The position numbers and the translations under genes are program-made. From Chloroflexota bacterium (GTDB lineage: Bacteria; Chloroflexota; Dehalococcoidia; UBA2979): DNA of 7,655 nucleotides. The notes below the pieces were generated by a model. That model was not told where the DNA came from, ran no database searches, and worked only from the letters and a program-made list of their open reading frames with translations. Below are positions 1 through 6,174 of the stretch, piece by piece (within the stretch, counting starts at the first letter, position 1; each line of letters begins with the position of its first letter). The stretch is from contig VGPB01000093.1 in the NCBI GenBank assembly GCA_016875695.1, positions 1-7,655 on the forward strand, read 5' to 3'.

Positions 1-91
1 TCGGCGCGGGTGCCGCGCGCGCCACGCACGCGCTCGCGAGCAGCGCGCACGCTACGAGCGCCCCATGCGCGATCGAACGTCCGATGTTCAC
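1..91 (-). CDS. 5' end of an exported protein with a signal peptide, truncated at the window edge
   Basis: Only the first 30 codons lie in the window; the gene continues beyond base 1. Read from a GTG at 91, the product has a short basic start (MNIGRSIAHG), a hydrophobic stretch (ALVACALLASACVA) and a small-residue region (RAAPAP). This is the n/h/c layout of a Sec signal peptide. A signal peptidase I cleavage after ARA is plausible. LASAC could alternatively be read as a lipobox, which would make it a lipoprotein. An in-frame ATG at 118 would add nine charged residues (MRRGGEHER) and is the alternative start; neither start has a clear ribosome binding site. The mature protein is outside the window, so its function cannot be named. 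Its stop is not visible, and the gene lies in the same direction as the flavoprotein gene at 265-1494. Confidence 0.5.
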   Translation of the reverse strand, partial: MNIGRSIAHGALVACALLASACVARAAPAP

Positions 92-118
92 GCGCTCATG
101 TTCGCCGCCGCGGCGCAT

Positions 119-264
119 GCGTGCTTCTGGAGCTCCGGCGACCTGCGCATAACCGTCGAGATGGCCCGGATCGGATGTCAATACGAGATGCGCCCGCCGC
201 AGCTAGAGCTGCCCCTCGTGGCGAGCGAGCCCGTCACGGCGAGTGACCCAGTTATGGCAGCCGA
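119..264. other. Intergenic region with small inverted repeats
   Basis: This spacer separates two minus-strand genes. It contains two short hairpins: GTCAC-GGCGA-GTGAC at 233-247, starting 17 bases past the stop codon of the flavoprotein gene, and GCAGC-TAGA-GCTGC at 199-212. Neither is followed by a T-run in the minus direction, so neither is a convincing intrinsic terminator. A TTGACA-like hexamer occurs on the minus strand at 176-181 without a matching -10 box at normal spacing. No convincing gene is seen here. Confidence 0.3.
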
Positions 265-1494
265 TTAGCGCGCGCCGTAGCGCCGACGGGAGACACGCCG
301 CGCGACGCGCGCCAGCGGCCCGAGCGTCGCGGCGATGGGCCCCGTGCGGTGTGTGATGCGCTCGTACGTCGTCTCCCCGCGCACGAGCGCCACCGCCGCC
401 CCCCACACGCGCCGCGAGCGCATCAGCGCGAACGCGAACGGCTCTGGGCACGCGTGGAACACCTCCATCAGGTCGCGCGAGGCCGCCAGCTCCGACCCGA
501 GCTCGCGCGTGAGCGCGAGCTGGTAGCCCGCGAGGTCGCGCGTCGCGCCTGCGAGGTAGTCGTCGACGGCCGGAGCCACGGCGATACCGGACGCGATCGC
601 CGCGTAGATGCCCTCGCCGGACAGCGGGTCGACGAGCGCGGCCGCGTCGCCGACGAGCGCCGCGCCGCCCGCCGCGACCGTCATGCCTGGCGCCTGCAGC
701 GGCAGGTGATGGCCGCGCAGCGCGACGAGCGTTGCCGGGTCGAACCCGTGCGCGCGGCAGTACGCGTCGAGCGCCGGCCGCAGCCGCGCCCCCGCCGCGG
801 CCTCCCATCCGCCGAGGCCGATGTTGATGTGGTCCGCCTTCGGGAACAGCCACGCGTAGCCGCCCGGCAGGTACGCGAGCGAGAGCACGACGCGCCCACG
901 CAGCCACGCCGGCACGCCGTCCGGGCATGGCAGCAGCCCCTCGAGCGCGATCGCGCGCTCGCTGGGGTGCGCGAAGCTGAGCTGCGTCGTGACCACGCCG
1001 TTCGCGCCGTCCGCGCCGACGACCGTGCGTGCGCGCAGCACCTCGCCGCCTGCGCCGCTCGGGCCGCCGCCCTTCGCGGCGCGGGCTGCGCGCGGCGCGA
1101 GGCGCAGCTCGTACGTGCCGTCGCGCTGCTGCACGACCGAGCGTACGTGCTGTCCGTCGCGGAACTCGGCGCCGGCCGCCTGCGCCTGCTCCACGAGGTA
1201 CGCGTCGAGCTGCGCGCGCTGCGTCAGGTACGTCAGCGGCACCCCCGTCTCGCGCACCACCCGCCGCCCCGCGCGATCCTCGAGCACCGCCCCCGTCACT
1301 ACCTGCTCCACCACCGGCGCGAGGTCGAACGGCAGCAGCGACGCGCAGCGCACCGTCACCCCGCCGCCGCACGGCTTGTCGCGCGGGAACCGCGCGCGGT
1401 CGAGCAGCACCACCCCGCGCCCCCGCGCCGCGATCTCGCGCGCAGCCGTGGCGCCCGCCGGCCCCGCCCCGACGACGACCGTGTCGATGGTCAT
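265..1494 (-). CDS. Geranylgeranyl reductase family FAD-dependent oxidoreductase
   Basis: This 409-residue flavoprotein belongs to the family that reduces double bonds of prenyl chains in chlorophyll precursors, archaeal-type lipids or quinones. Visible motifs in order are the FAD dinucleotide-binding loop GAGPAG (residues 9-14), the family signature FPRDKPCGGG (36-45), VGADGANG (159-166), the substrate-region motif GGYAWLFPK with NIGLGG after it (211-229), and the second FAD motif GDAA followed by LSGEGI (282-296). Length is normal for the family. The ATG at 1494 puts the FAD loop at residue 9, as usual. An ATG at 1539 in the same frame would add 15 unlikely residues across the promoter. A TATTGT box ends 6 bases before the ATG and no ribosome binding site is present, suggesting a leaderless mRNA. 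The real substrate cannot be told: many family members are uncharacterised, and no quinone, carotenoid or chlorophyll genes are adjacent. Confidence 0.92.
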   Translation of the reverse strand: MTIDTVVVGAGPAGATAAREIAARGRGVVLLDRARFPRDKPCGGGVTVRCASLLPFDLAPVVEQVVTGAVLEDRAGRRVVRETGVPLTYLTQRAQLDAYLVEQAQAAGAEFRDGQHVRSVVQQRDGTYELRLAPRAARAAKGGGPSGAGGEVLRARTVVGADGANGVVTTQLSFAHPSERAIALEGLLPCPDGVPAWLRGRVVLSLAYLPGGYAWLFPKADHINIGLGGWEAAAGARLRPALDAYCRAHGFDPATLVALRGHHLPLQAPGMTVAAGGAALVGDAAALVDPLSGEGIYAAIASGIAVAPAVDDYLAGATRDLAGYQLALTRELGSELAASRDLMEVFHACPEPFAFALMRSRRVWGAAVALVRGETTYERITHRTGPIAATLGPLARVARRVSRRRYGAR

Positions 1495-1500
1495 GATTGG

Positions 1501-1506
1501 ACAATA
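1501..1506 (-). promoter_or_regulatory. Putative -10 box for a leaderless transcript of the flavoprotein gene
   Basis: On the minus strand the hexamer TATTGT matches TANNNT and is followed by exactly 6 bases before the ATG at 1494. That would place transcription start at or next to the A of the start codon. No Shine-Dalgarno sequence fits in this spacer. No good -35 hexamer is visible. The same geometry is seen upstream of the UppP gene (6289-6301). Confidence 0.5.
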
Positions 1507-1524
1507 AGCGAGCGTAGTGATTCG

Positions 1525-1534
1525 GGGTATACCC
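1525..1534. promoter_or_regulatory. Perfect 10-bp palindrome between divergent genes, possible operator
   Basis: GGGTATACCC is a perfect palindrome lying in the 47-base gap between two divergent start codons (1494 minus, 1542 plus). Its TATACC portion could also serve as a -10-like element for the plus-strand gene, with 8 bases to the ATG, although the sixth base is not T. A bound regulator here could control both directions. This is a position-based inference. Confidence 0.3.
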
Positions 1535-1541
1535 GCCACCT

Positions 1542-2015
1542 ATGAGGATAGATTCGCTCGCGAGGAGCGCATCGCTCCGCTTCGGGACGATTCGTGCAGA
1601 CGTAAGGCCAGCTGAGAGGCTGTACCTGTCCGGGGCGGCTCTGCAAGCTGGATTCGACGGACCCTTTCAGTTCGGCCCCCTTCTGCACTACGCCTGGCGC
1701 GGCGACGTCGACGCGATGCTCAGGACGGGCCTGCTCGGAGTTCGCGGGCGTGGTGTTCGGTTCACTGGAACGGCATACGCTGCCTGCGTGTTGCCGTACA
1801 ACCTCGGGCTCGAGAACCCACGAGATATCGTCGTCGTCGATCCCGCTGGCATTCCCAGCCTATGGGGCCCGGGCACTGTTGCTCCTTCGCAGCGATTTAG
1901 CGAGCACTGGCGCGGCGGGGCGGCCGAGTTCTACGTGCCGCACCCACTCCCGCTCGGTCTGGTGCTTGACATCTACGTCGTAGAAGCGTGTGGGGATCTC
2001 CATCGTCATGATTGA
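1542..2015 (+). CDS. Uncharacterised 157-aa protein, possibly ADP-ribosyltransferase-like
   Basis: I do not recognise this protein with certainty. The section from about residue 43 to the end looks like a compact domain: LLHYAWRGDVDAMLRTGLLG (47-66), then IVVVDPAGIP (96-105), then AAEFYVPHPLPLGLVLDIYV (127-146). An early His-Tyr followed by an 'xxxMLxxGLL' helix, plus a late 'xEFxVPxPLPLxxIxxI'-type strand, recalls DarT/DUF4433 and HYD1-type ADP-ribosyltransferase folds. There His49/Tyr50 and Glu129 would be the key residues. This is resemblance by eye, not homology. The first 35 residues are less convincing and the true start could be later. There is no signal peptide or membrane segment. 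Base composition is less GC-rich than the neighbours, which suggests acquisition. The 3' end overlaps a small reading frame starting at 2008. Confidence 0.6.
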   Translation: MRIDSLARSASLRFGTIRADVRPAERLYLSGAALQAGFDGPFQFGPLLHYAWRGDVDAMLRTGLLGVRGRGVRFTGTAYAACVLPYNLGLENPRDIVVVDPAGIPSLWGPGTVAPSQRFSEHWRGGAAEFYVPHPLPLGLVLDIYVVEACGDLHRHD

Positions 2016-2183
2016 CGAAGAGGACGCGGAACTCCTCGCGCGTGCGATCGAGGGGCCGCCAAGAGGGCGGATCTTCCTAGTCGGCATGTGACCGATTGGG
2101 ATGGTGGCCAGTGGAAATGGATCTGGTCCGAGGAATTGAACGCCCGTGTCGGCGAGCTGCTAGTCCACTTCACGCCAGAATAG
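2008..2183 (+). pseudogene. Small partner reading frame that appears frameshifted
   Basis: An ATG at 2008 overlaps the last 8 bases of the preceding gene. It opens a frame reading MIDEEDAELLARAIEG and then PPRGRIFLVGM before TGA at 2089-2091 (27 residues). A GTG at 1990 in the same frame is an alternative start. Directly after, a different frame reads protein-like sequence, DWDGGQWKWIWSEELNARVG then ELLVHFTPE, ending in TAG at 2181-2183. Joining the two by one missing base near 2085 gives a single acidic, Trp-rich protein of about 58 residues. The tight overlap with the upstream gene is typical of translationally coupled toxin/antitoxin or effector/immunity pairs. Alternatives are a sequencing error in an intact gene, a genuine 27-residue peptide followed by noncoding DNA, or chance. 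Confidence 0.35.
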
Positions 2184-2505
2184 AACAACGGCGTTAACAG
2201 CGCCGAAGCCGCAGGTGAGATGGGCGTAGCGGCCAGAGTCTGGAACGCGCGCGCGCCTGCCAAGCGCGCCTGGGCTCACTCGTACTGGTCTCGGCGGGTG
2301 ACACCTCCGTCCTCGTTCCATCGATTCCTGGCTCTGCAAGACCCACTCGGCGAAAGCCTCACCGCTGCAATGCACAACGGGTGATCGGATCTACAGCGAC
2401 ATCTGCGCGAGCCGAGTGACTCAACCGAACGACCAAGCGCAACTGAGGTCGTTCGTAAGTTCCGGCAGCAGTTCAGGCGGAAGCGTACTGGGTAGTCTCT
2501 CGCGC
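2184..2505. other. Stretch of 322 bases without a convincing gene
   Basis: This lies between the convergent 1542-2183 region and the membrane protein gene. An open stretch on the plus strand (ATG 2220 to TGA 2384, 54 codons, beginning MGVAARVWNARAPAKRAWAH) and one on the minus strand (2375-2160) have no recognisable motifs, no ribosome binding sites and compositions like random GC-rich reading. There is a small inverted repeat GGCG-TTAACAG-CGCC near 2190 and a strong one at 2426-2455. It may be decayed remains of the accessory pocket. No insertion sequence ends or attachment sites are seen. Confidence 0.4.
2426..2455. terminator. Hairpin between convergent genes, possible terminator
   Basis: CGAACGACC (2426-2434) and GGTCGTTCG (2447-2455) are perfect 9-bp inverted arms around a 12-base loop. 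The hairpin lies about 50 bases past the stop codon of the membrane protein gene (minus strand), where transcripts from both directions would meet. There is no T-run on either side, so Rho-independent termination is uncertain. A protein-binding site is the alternative. Confidence 0.35.
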
Positions 2506-3402
2506 CTACGCCAGCAACAGCGCAAGCGCAGCGAACATCGCCAGCTGCACCGCCACCGCGGCGCCCAGCAACACGTACCCGGCCATGCGGTCCCACGCGT
2601 GCAGCACGATGCTCAGGCCGAGGTTCGCGAGCAGCAGCAGCGTTGCCGTGCGCGGGAGCTCGACGAGGGCCTCGCGGCCGATCACCGGCACCAGTGTGTC
2701 CTGGCGGCTCGGCGGGAATTGGATGGCGAGTGCGGCCGGCAGCCCGTCGTAGCGCAGCGCGAGCTGTGTCCACACTGCCACCACCCCCACGATCGCCGCG
2801 CCGGCGAGCCACAGCGCGCGGCGGTCCGCCCAGAACGACTGCAGCACCGCCGTCGAACGCTCGACGTGGTGCGAGACTGCGGCTGTCGCGCCGAGGTCCT
2901 GGCGCAGCTGCACCTCGCGCGCGAACTCCGCGGCGTCCTCGACCGTGATCGCGTAGGCGCGCCGGTCGGTCACGACGTATAGCACCTGCTCGGGAGTCTG
3001 GTGCGTCGAATAGAACAGCACGTCGCCGACGCGCGGCACCTGCGCGGTGCCCACGTGGTGGCCCCACCAGCTTACGCCGTGCACCCGCGGCACGCCGACC
3101 GAGATGCCTGGCACCAGCCGCTCGATGGCGCCGAGCGGGACGATCTGGCGCACCGGCCCCCACTGGATCACGAGCCCGTTGCGATCGAGCGCGTACGACA
3201 GCGTGGCGAGCGCGTACGTCCAGTACGCGAAGAGCGCGGCCAGCGCGCCCGCGGCGGCGGCGCCGCCGTACCCCAGCAGCCCGCCCCAGCCCGCCCTCGC
3301 CGTCACGCCGGCGTTGAGCAGTAGCAGCGCGATGCCCGCCGCCCACAGCGTGAGCAGCGTGCCCACCAGCAGCCCGAGCGCGCGCGAAGGCTGGTAGAAC
3401 AC
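2506..3402 (-). CDS. Membrane protein with bacterial PH-like domain and five predicted helices
   Basis: The 298-residue product has two N-terminal membrane helices (about 9-30 and 47-68). A soluble domain of about 100 residues follows, starting ATLSYALDRNGLVIQWGPVR (66-85) and ending AYAITVEDAAEFAREVQL (149-166). Three more helices come after it (about 196-214, 250-269, 274-297). A strand bearing 'YALDRNGLVIQ' and a closing acidic helix are typical of small bacterial PH (DUF304-like) domains. The section with YDGLPAALAIQFPPSRQDTL (218-237) recalls DUF1648-type segments, which join PH-like domains to membrane helices. No enzyme motif is seen; the role is probably structural or signalling at the membrane, and no substrate is known. 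The start is GTG at 3402, with no clear ribosome binding site; GTG at codon 13 is an alternative but would cut into the first helix. It lies downstream of the aminotransferase gene on the same strand, 159 bases away. Confidence 0.8.
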   Translation of the reverse strand: MFYQPSRALGLLVGTLLTLWAAGIALLLLNAGVTARAGWGGLLGYGGAAAAGALAALFAYWTYALATLSYALDRNGLVIQWGPVRQIVPLGAIERLVPGISVGVPRVHGVSWWGHHVGTAQVPRVGDVLFYSTHQTPEQVLYVVTDRRAYAITVEDAAEFAREVQLRQDLGATAAVSHHVERSTAVLQSFWADRRALWLAGAAIVGVVAVWTQLALRYDGLPAALAIQFPPSRQDTLVPVIGREALVELPRTATLLLLANLGLSIVLHAWDRMAGYVLLGAAVAVQLAMFAALALLLA

Positions 3403-3529
3403 GTCGAGGTACCCCGTCGGGCGGGGGAGGCGCCCAGCGTCGCTCAGTCTACGTCAGCGCGTGGCTAGCGACTCCGCGCTGCAGCCGTACGGCGCGGCGA
3501 ACGTCGATTACGTGACGCCGTTGCGCGCT

Positions 3530-3573
3530 GTCCGCGCGCGGCGTGTCGCGCGCGTGAGTGATCACGCGCGGAC
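3530..3573 (-). terminator. Competing hairpins over the aminotransferase stop codon
   Basis: CGCGCGTGA (3549-3557) and TCACGCGCG (3562-3570) form a 9-bp stem with a 4-base loop, and the TGA stop codon of the aminotransferase gene is in one arm. A second upstream arm, GTCCGCGCG (3530-3538), can pair with CGCGCGGAC (3565-3573), so two stems compete for the same strand. No T-run follows in the minus direction. It may act as a U-less terminator or an mRNA 3'-end stabiliser, or it may simply reflect CG-rich composition. Confidence 0.35.
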
Positions 3574-4494
3574 GGCGGCCTGCGCGTACACGGGCGTCAG
3601 CCACTCGCGGTGGCCGGAGCGCCCGGTGATCGTCTCGAAGTAGTGGCGCTGGATCGCTGCCGTGATCGGGCCGATCGCGCCGTCGCCCACCGGCACGCGG
3701 TCAACGGAGGTCACCGGCGTCACGTGCGCGGCGGTGCCCGTCATGAACAGCTCGTCGGCGATGTACAGCTCCGTGCGGTCGATCGAGCGCTGCTGCACGG
3801 GGTAGCCCAGCTCCGCCGCGAGTTGGCACACCGTCTCCAGCGTGATGCCTTCGAGGATGTTGTCCTGCGGCGGCGGCGTGATCAGCGCGCCGCGGCGCAC
3901 CATCACGATGTTCTCGCCGGAGCCTTCCGACACGTGGCCGTCCGCGTTCAGCAGGATCGCCTCGTTGAAGCCGGACTGCTCGGCCTCGGTCTTGGCGAGC
4001 GAGTTGTTGACATAGAGCCCGGACACCTTCGCGCGCGCCGGGATCATGTTGTCGTCCACGCGCCGCCACGACGAGACCATGCAGCTGATTCCCGCAGCAG
4101 AGTCGAGGTACGCGCCGAGCGGGATGAGGTAGAACAGCACGTCGTCGCTGACGTTATGGAGCCGCGGCCCGATCACGCTCTGGGCCTTGTATGCCATTGG
4201 CCGCACGTACACGTCCTCACGGTAGCCGTTGCGCTGCGCCAGTTCCGTGACCACCCGCACGAGCTCCGCATCCGACTGGGCGATGGCGATGCGCAGGATC
4301 TTCGCGTTCTGGCGTAGCCGCGCGATGTGATCGGCAAGGCGGAAGATGTACAGCTCCCCCTGCTCGGCGTTCCAGTTGCCGCGCACGCCCTCGAACACCG
4401 CCGTGCCGTAGTTGAAGGCGTGCGTGGTGACCGGCACCACCGCCTCCTCGAGTGGCACGTACTGGCCGCGAAAGAACGCCGTCGGGGTGGGCAT
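3562..4494 (-). CDS. ilvE: Branched-chain amino acid aminotransferase (fold-type IV PLP enzyme)
   Basis: The 310-residue enzyme transfers the amino group between glutamate and branched-chain 2-oxo acids, the last step of leucine, isoleucine and valine synthesis and the first of their breakdown. It is cytosolic and PLP-dependent. Visible motifs are HAFNYGTAVFEGVRGNW (25-41), YVRPMAYK (96-103), the PLP lysine K156 in ARAKVSGLYVNN (153-164), HVSEGSGENI (187-196) with the PLP-ring glutamate E194, the phosphate-binding region ILEGITLETV (213-222), and ELFMTGTAAHVTPV (248-261). Length is that of IlvE. The ATG at 4494 is preferred because MPTPTAFFRGQYVP is a normal family N-terminus and a GGAG lies 6 bases upstream. 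An ATG at 4620 in frame would add 42 unrelated residues. D-amino acid transaminase and aminodeoxychorismate lyase share the fold but match the motifs less well. Confidence 0.95.
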   Translation of the reverse strand: MPTPTAFFRGQYVPLEEAVVPVTTHAFNYGTAVFEGVRGNWNAEQGELYIFRLADHIARLRQNAKILRIAIAQSDAELVRVVTELAQRNGYREDVYVRPMAYKAQSVIGPRLHNVSDDVLFYLIPLGAYLDSAAGISCMVSSWRRVDDNMIPARAKVSGLYVNNSLAKTEAEQSGFNEAILLNADGHVSEGSGENIVMVRRGALITPPPQDNILEGITLETVCQLAAELGYPVQQRSIDRTELYIADELFMTGTAAHVTPVTSVDRVPVGDGAIGPITAAIQRHYFETITGRSGHREWLTPVYAQAAVRA

Positions 4495-4500
4495 GCTCGG

Positions 4501-4504
4501 CTCC
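4501..4504 (-). promoter_or_regulatory. Ribosome binding site that fixes the aminotransferase start
   Basis: On the minus strand, GGAG sits 6 bases before the ATG at 4494. It is one of the few good Shine-Dalgarno sites in the window and supports the 310-residue product over the longer reading from 4620. Confidence 0.6.
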
Positions 4505-4624
4505 GTCCTGGTCCGGCGAGTGGTGGCCGATGATCGCACGCCCCCGGCGGACGCGGCAACACGCGTGAACCCGGACCCCGCCGAGGTCGGCTCGTCCCGG
4601 GCGGCCACCGCCGCACCCAACCGC

Positions 4625-5281
4625 TTACGAGGCGTGCATGCGCAGGTACTCGGCCAGCGCGTCGTGCGCGAACTCGTAGGCGAGGTCGGCGGCGGTCTTG
4701 CCGTCGTCGCTCTCCAGGTCGCCGCGCGCCCCGTTCAGCACTAGCAGCGAGGCGAGCGCGAAGTCGCCGCGCTGCGCCGCGATGTGCAGCGGCGTCAGGC
4801 CGCCGTCCTGCGGCTCGTCGATCGGCAGGCCGTGCTCCAGCAGCAGCGCGGCCATGGTGCGGTGCCCGCCCCACGTCGCGAGGTGCAGGGCGTTGCGCTC
4901 GTGCTCGCCCTGCGTCACGGCGCGCGCGTTCGCGCCCCACTGCAGCAGGCCGTTCGCGATCGAGCCCTGGCCGAAGTGGGCCGCGAGCAGCAACGAGGTG
5001 AGTCCGTCCGGCGTGCGCGCCTCCATCTGCGTCTTGTCGCGCCGCAGCTGCGCCTGCACCGCCACGTCGTCGCCGAGCGCGACCGCCTCGAAGAGCGTGA
5101 GCGGCGGGTTCGTCTCGAGCAGCGCGGCGAGCGCCTCGTGACGCCCGCGGGCCAGCGCCAGCAGCACCGGCGAGTCGTCGCCCTCGGCCGCGGCGAGCGC
5201 GGGATCGGCGGCGAGCAGCTCCTCCAGCTCCTCGAGCTGGTCGGCCAGGATGACGCGGCGCAGTTCCTCGCGCGCGCTCAC
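4625..5281 (-). CDS. Ankyrin-repeat protein
   Basis: The 218-residue protein is built almost wholly of ankyrin repeats, helix-turn-helix units that bind other proteins. Clear repeats are DGLTSLLLAAHFGQGSIANG (92-111), ERNALHLATWGGHRTMAALL (128-147), GGLTPLHIAAQRGDFALASL (160-179) and a capping unit DGKTAADLAYEFAHDALAEY (193-212). Weaker units precede them around 5-30, 35-56 and 61-85, the last containing LFEAVALGDD. There is no signal peptide or membrane helix, so it should be cytosolic. The GTG at 5281 is the start giving a complete N-terminal helix (REELRRVILADQLEELEELL); no ribosome binding site is visible and the upstream bases are almost pure G+C. It is 85 bases downstream of the HDOD gene and 130 bases upstream of ilvE on the same strand, so cotranscription is possible. 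The binding partner is unknown. Confidence 0.88.
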   Translation of the reverse strand: MSAREELRRVILADQLEELEELLAADPALAAAEGDDSPVLLALARGRHEALAALLETNPPLTLFEAVALGDDVAVQAQLRRDKTQMEARTPDGLTSLLLAAHFGQGSIANGLLQWGANARAVTQGEHERNALHLATWGGHRTMAALLLEHGLPIDEPQDGGLTPLHIAAQRGDFALASLLVLNGARGDLESDDGKTAADLAYEFAHDALAEYLRMHAS

Positions 5282-5327
5282 GGCGCGCGGCGCGGCGCCG
5301 CGGCGGGCGCGCGAGGTGCGTGCGGCG

Positions 5328-5346
5328 GCGGCGGTGTCACCGCCGC
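5328..5346. repeat. Perfect inverted repeat between the HDOD and ankyrin genes
   Basis: GCGGCGGTG-T-CACCGCCGC is a perfect 9-bp inverted repeat around one central base, foldable as a 7-bp stem with a 5-base loop. It lies 20-40 bases past the HDOD stop codon and about 47 bases before the ankyrin start. There is no T-run. It could be a weak terminator or attenuator separating the two genes, or an operator for the ankyrin gene. Confidence 0.3.
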
Positions 5347-5366
5347 ACGATACAGCGGTGCGCCCG

Positions 5367-6170
5367 CTAGGCGGCGCGCCGCTCCGTCGTCAGCAGGTCG
5401 CAGTGCCAGTCGACTCGCTCGACGAAGCCCTGCGGGCCGCCGAAGGTGGCGAGCACCTCGGCGTCCTCCGAGAGCGGGTCGAAGCTTGGCTCGCCGGGGC
5501 AGAGCAGGCCGTCGCCGATGCCGAGGCTCCACGCGATGCGCCGCGCATTGACGGTGAGCCAGCCGAGCGCGCCGGCGTCGCCGCCGTGGTGGTCGGCGAT
5601 CGCCTCGCTCACCTCGTCTGGGATCTGCCACGCGCGCGCCACGGCGAGTCCGGCCTCCATGTGGTCTAGGCCCAGCACGCGTGTCTCGGCCCAGGTGGGG
5701 CTCAGGCCTTCGTGCACCAGGCGTACCACCTCGGCGTAGCGCGCTGGCATCTGGTGCGCCATCGCCAGGCGCCCCAGGTCGTACAGCAGCCCGTCGGTCA
5801 AGGCCGCCGAGCCGGATACGCCGCCCCATGCGGTCGCGCCGGCCAGCAGCGCACACGTCACGACGTGCTGCCAGAGCTCGCGCGCGTCGAGGCCCGCCTG
5901 TTGGAGCCCGGTGAAGGTCGAGCCCATGACGGCGGAGGAGACGATGCGCCGCGTCTGGTCTGAGCCGATGCGTACTAGCGCCTGCTTCACCGTGGTGATC
6001 GGCGAGACCGGCGTCGAGGCGGCGGAGTTCGCGGCCCGCAGCATGGCGGTGGTCAGCGCGGGGTCGGTCTCGACCAGCCGGCCGACCTCGCCGAAATCCA
6101 CGTCGCGGGTCGCAAGCAGCGAGCGGACACGGGCCTGCGCCCCGGGCAGTGTTGGCAGTTCGAAGCGCAT
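5367..6170 (-). CDS. HDOD domain protein
   Basis: The 267-residue product is essentially a single HDOD domain, a non-catalytic relative of HD phosphohydrolases found in bacterial signalling and chemotaxis-type systems. Characteristic stretches are the helical start FELPTLPGAQARVRSLLA (3-20), VGRLVETDPALTTAMLRAAN (29-48), VSPITTVKQALVRIGSDQTR (55-74), GLLYDLGRLAM (127-137), ETRVLGLDHMEAGLAVARAW (162-181) and IADHHGGDAGALGW (191-204). In GLLYDLGRL the HD histidine is replaced by Tyr129-Asp in the usual 'LLHDIG' place, so phosphohydrolase activity is not expected. The ATG at 6170 is preferred since GGAGG lies 4 bases upstream; a start at 6206 would add 12 residues. It carries no receiver or GGDEF partner domain. 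It is divergent from uppP and upstream of the ankyrin gene. Confidence 0.9.
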   Translation of the reverse strand: MRFELPTLPGAQARVRSLLATRDVDFGEVGRLVETDPALTTAMLRAANSAASTPVSPITTVKQALVRIGSDQTRRIVSSAVMGSTFTGLQQAGLDARELWQHVVTCALLAGATAWGGVSGSAALTDGLLYDLGRLAMAHQMPARYAEVVRLVHEGLSPTWAETRVLGLDHMEAGLAVARAWQIPDEVSEAIADHHGGDAGALGWLTVNARRIAWSLGIGDGLLCPGEPSFDPLSEDAEVLATFGGPQGFVERVDWHCDLLTTERRAA

Positions 6171-6174
6171 GCGT

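Noticed and set aside
349..1545. Long plus-strand open frame opposite the flavoprotein gene.
   Set aside because: Its product is Arg/His-rich with no motifs; it is the antisense shadow of a well-supported gene in GC-rich DNA.
1490..2014. A 10-base direct repeat, GTCATGATTG, at 1490-1499 and 2005-2014, flanking the 157-aa gene like a target duplication.
   Set aside because: A 10-base match between two stretches of this size is not rare by chance. The second copy lies inside the coding end of the gene, and no transposase or inverted ends accompany it.
2160..2375. 71-codon minus-strand frame ending CGFGAVNAVVLFWREVD.
   Set aside because: It overlaps the better-looking plus-strand segment to 2183, and the rest is Arg/Pro-rich with no family match I can name.
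2220..2384. 54-codon plus-strand reading frame starting MGVAARVWNA.
   Set aside because: No ribosome binding site, no recognisable motif and no partner context; not distinguishable from chance.
2416..2982. 188-codon plus-strand frame opposite the membrane protein gene.
   Set aside because: Gln/Arg/His-rich shadow typical of antisense reading of Leu/Ala-rich membrane segments.
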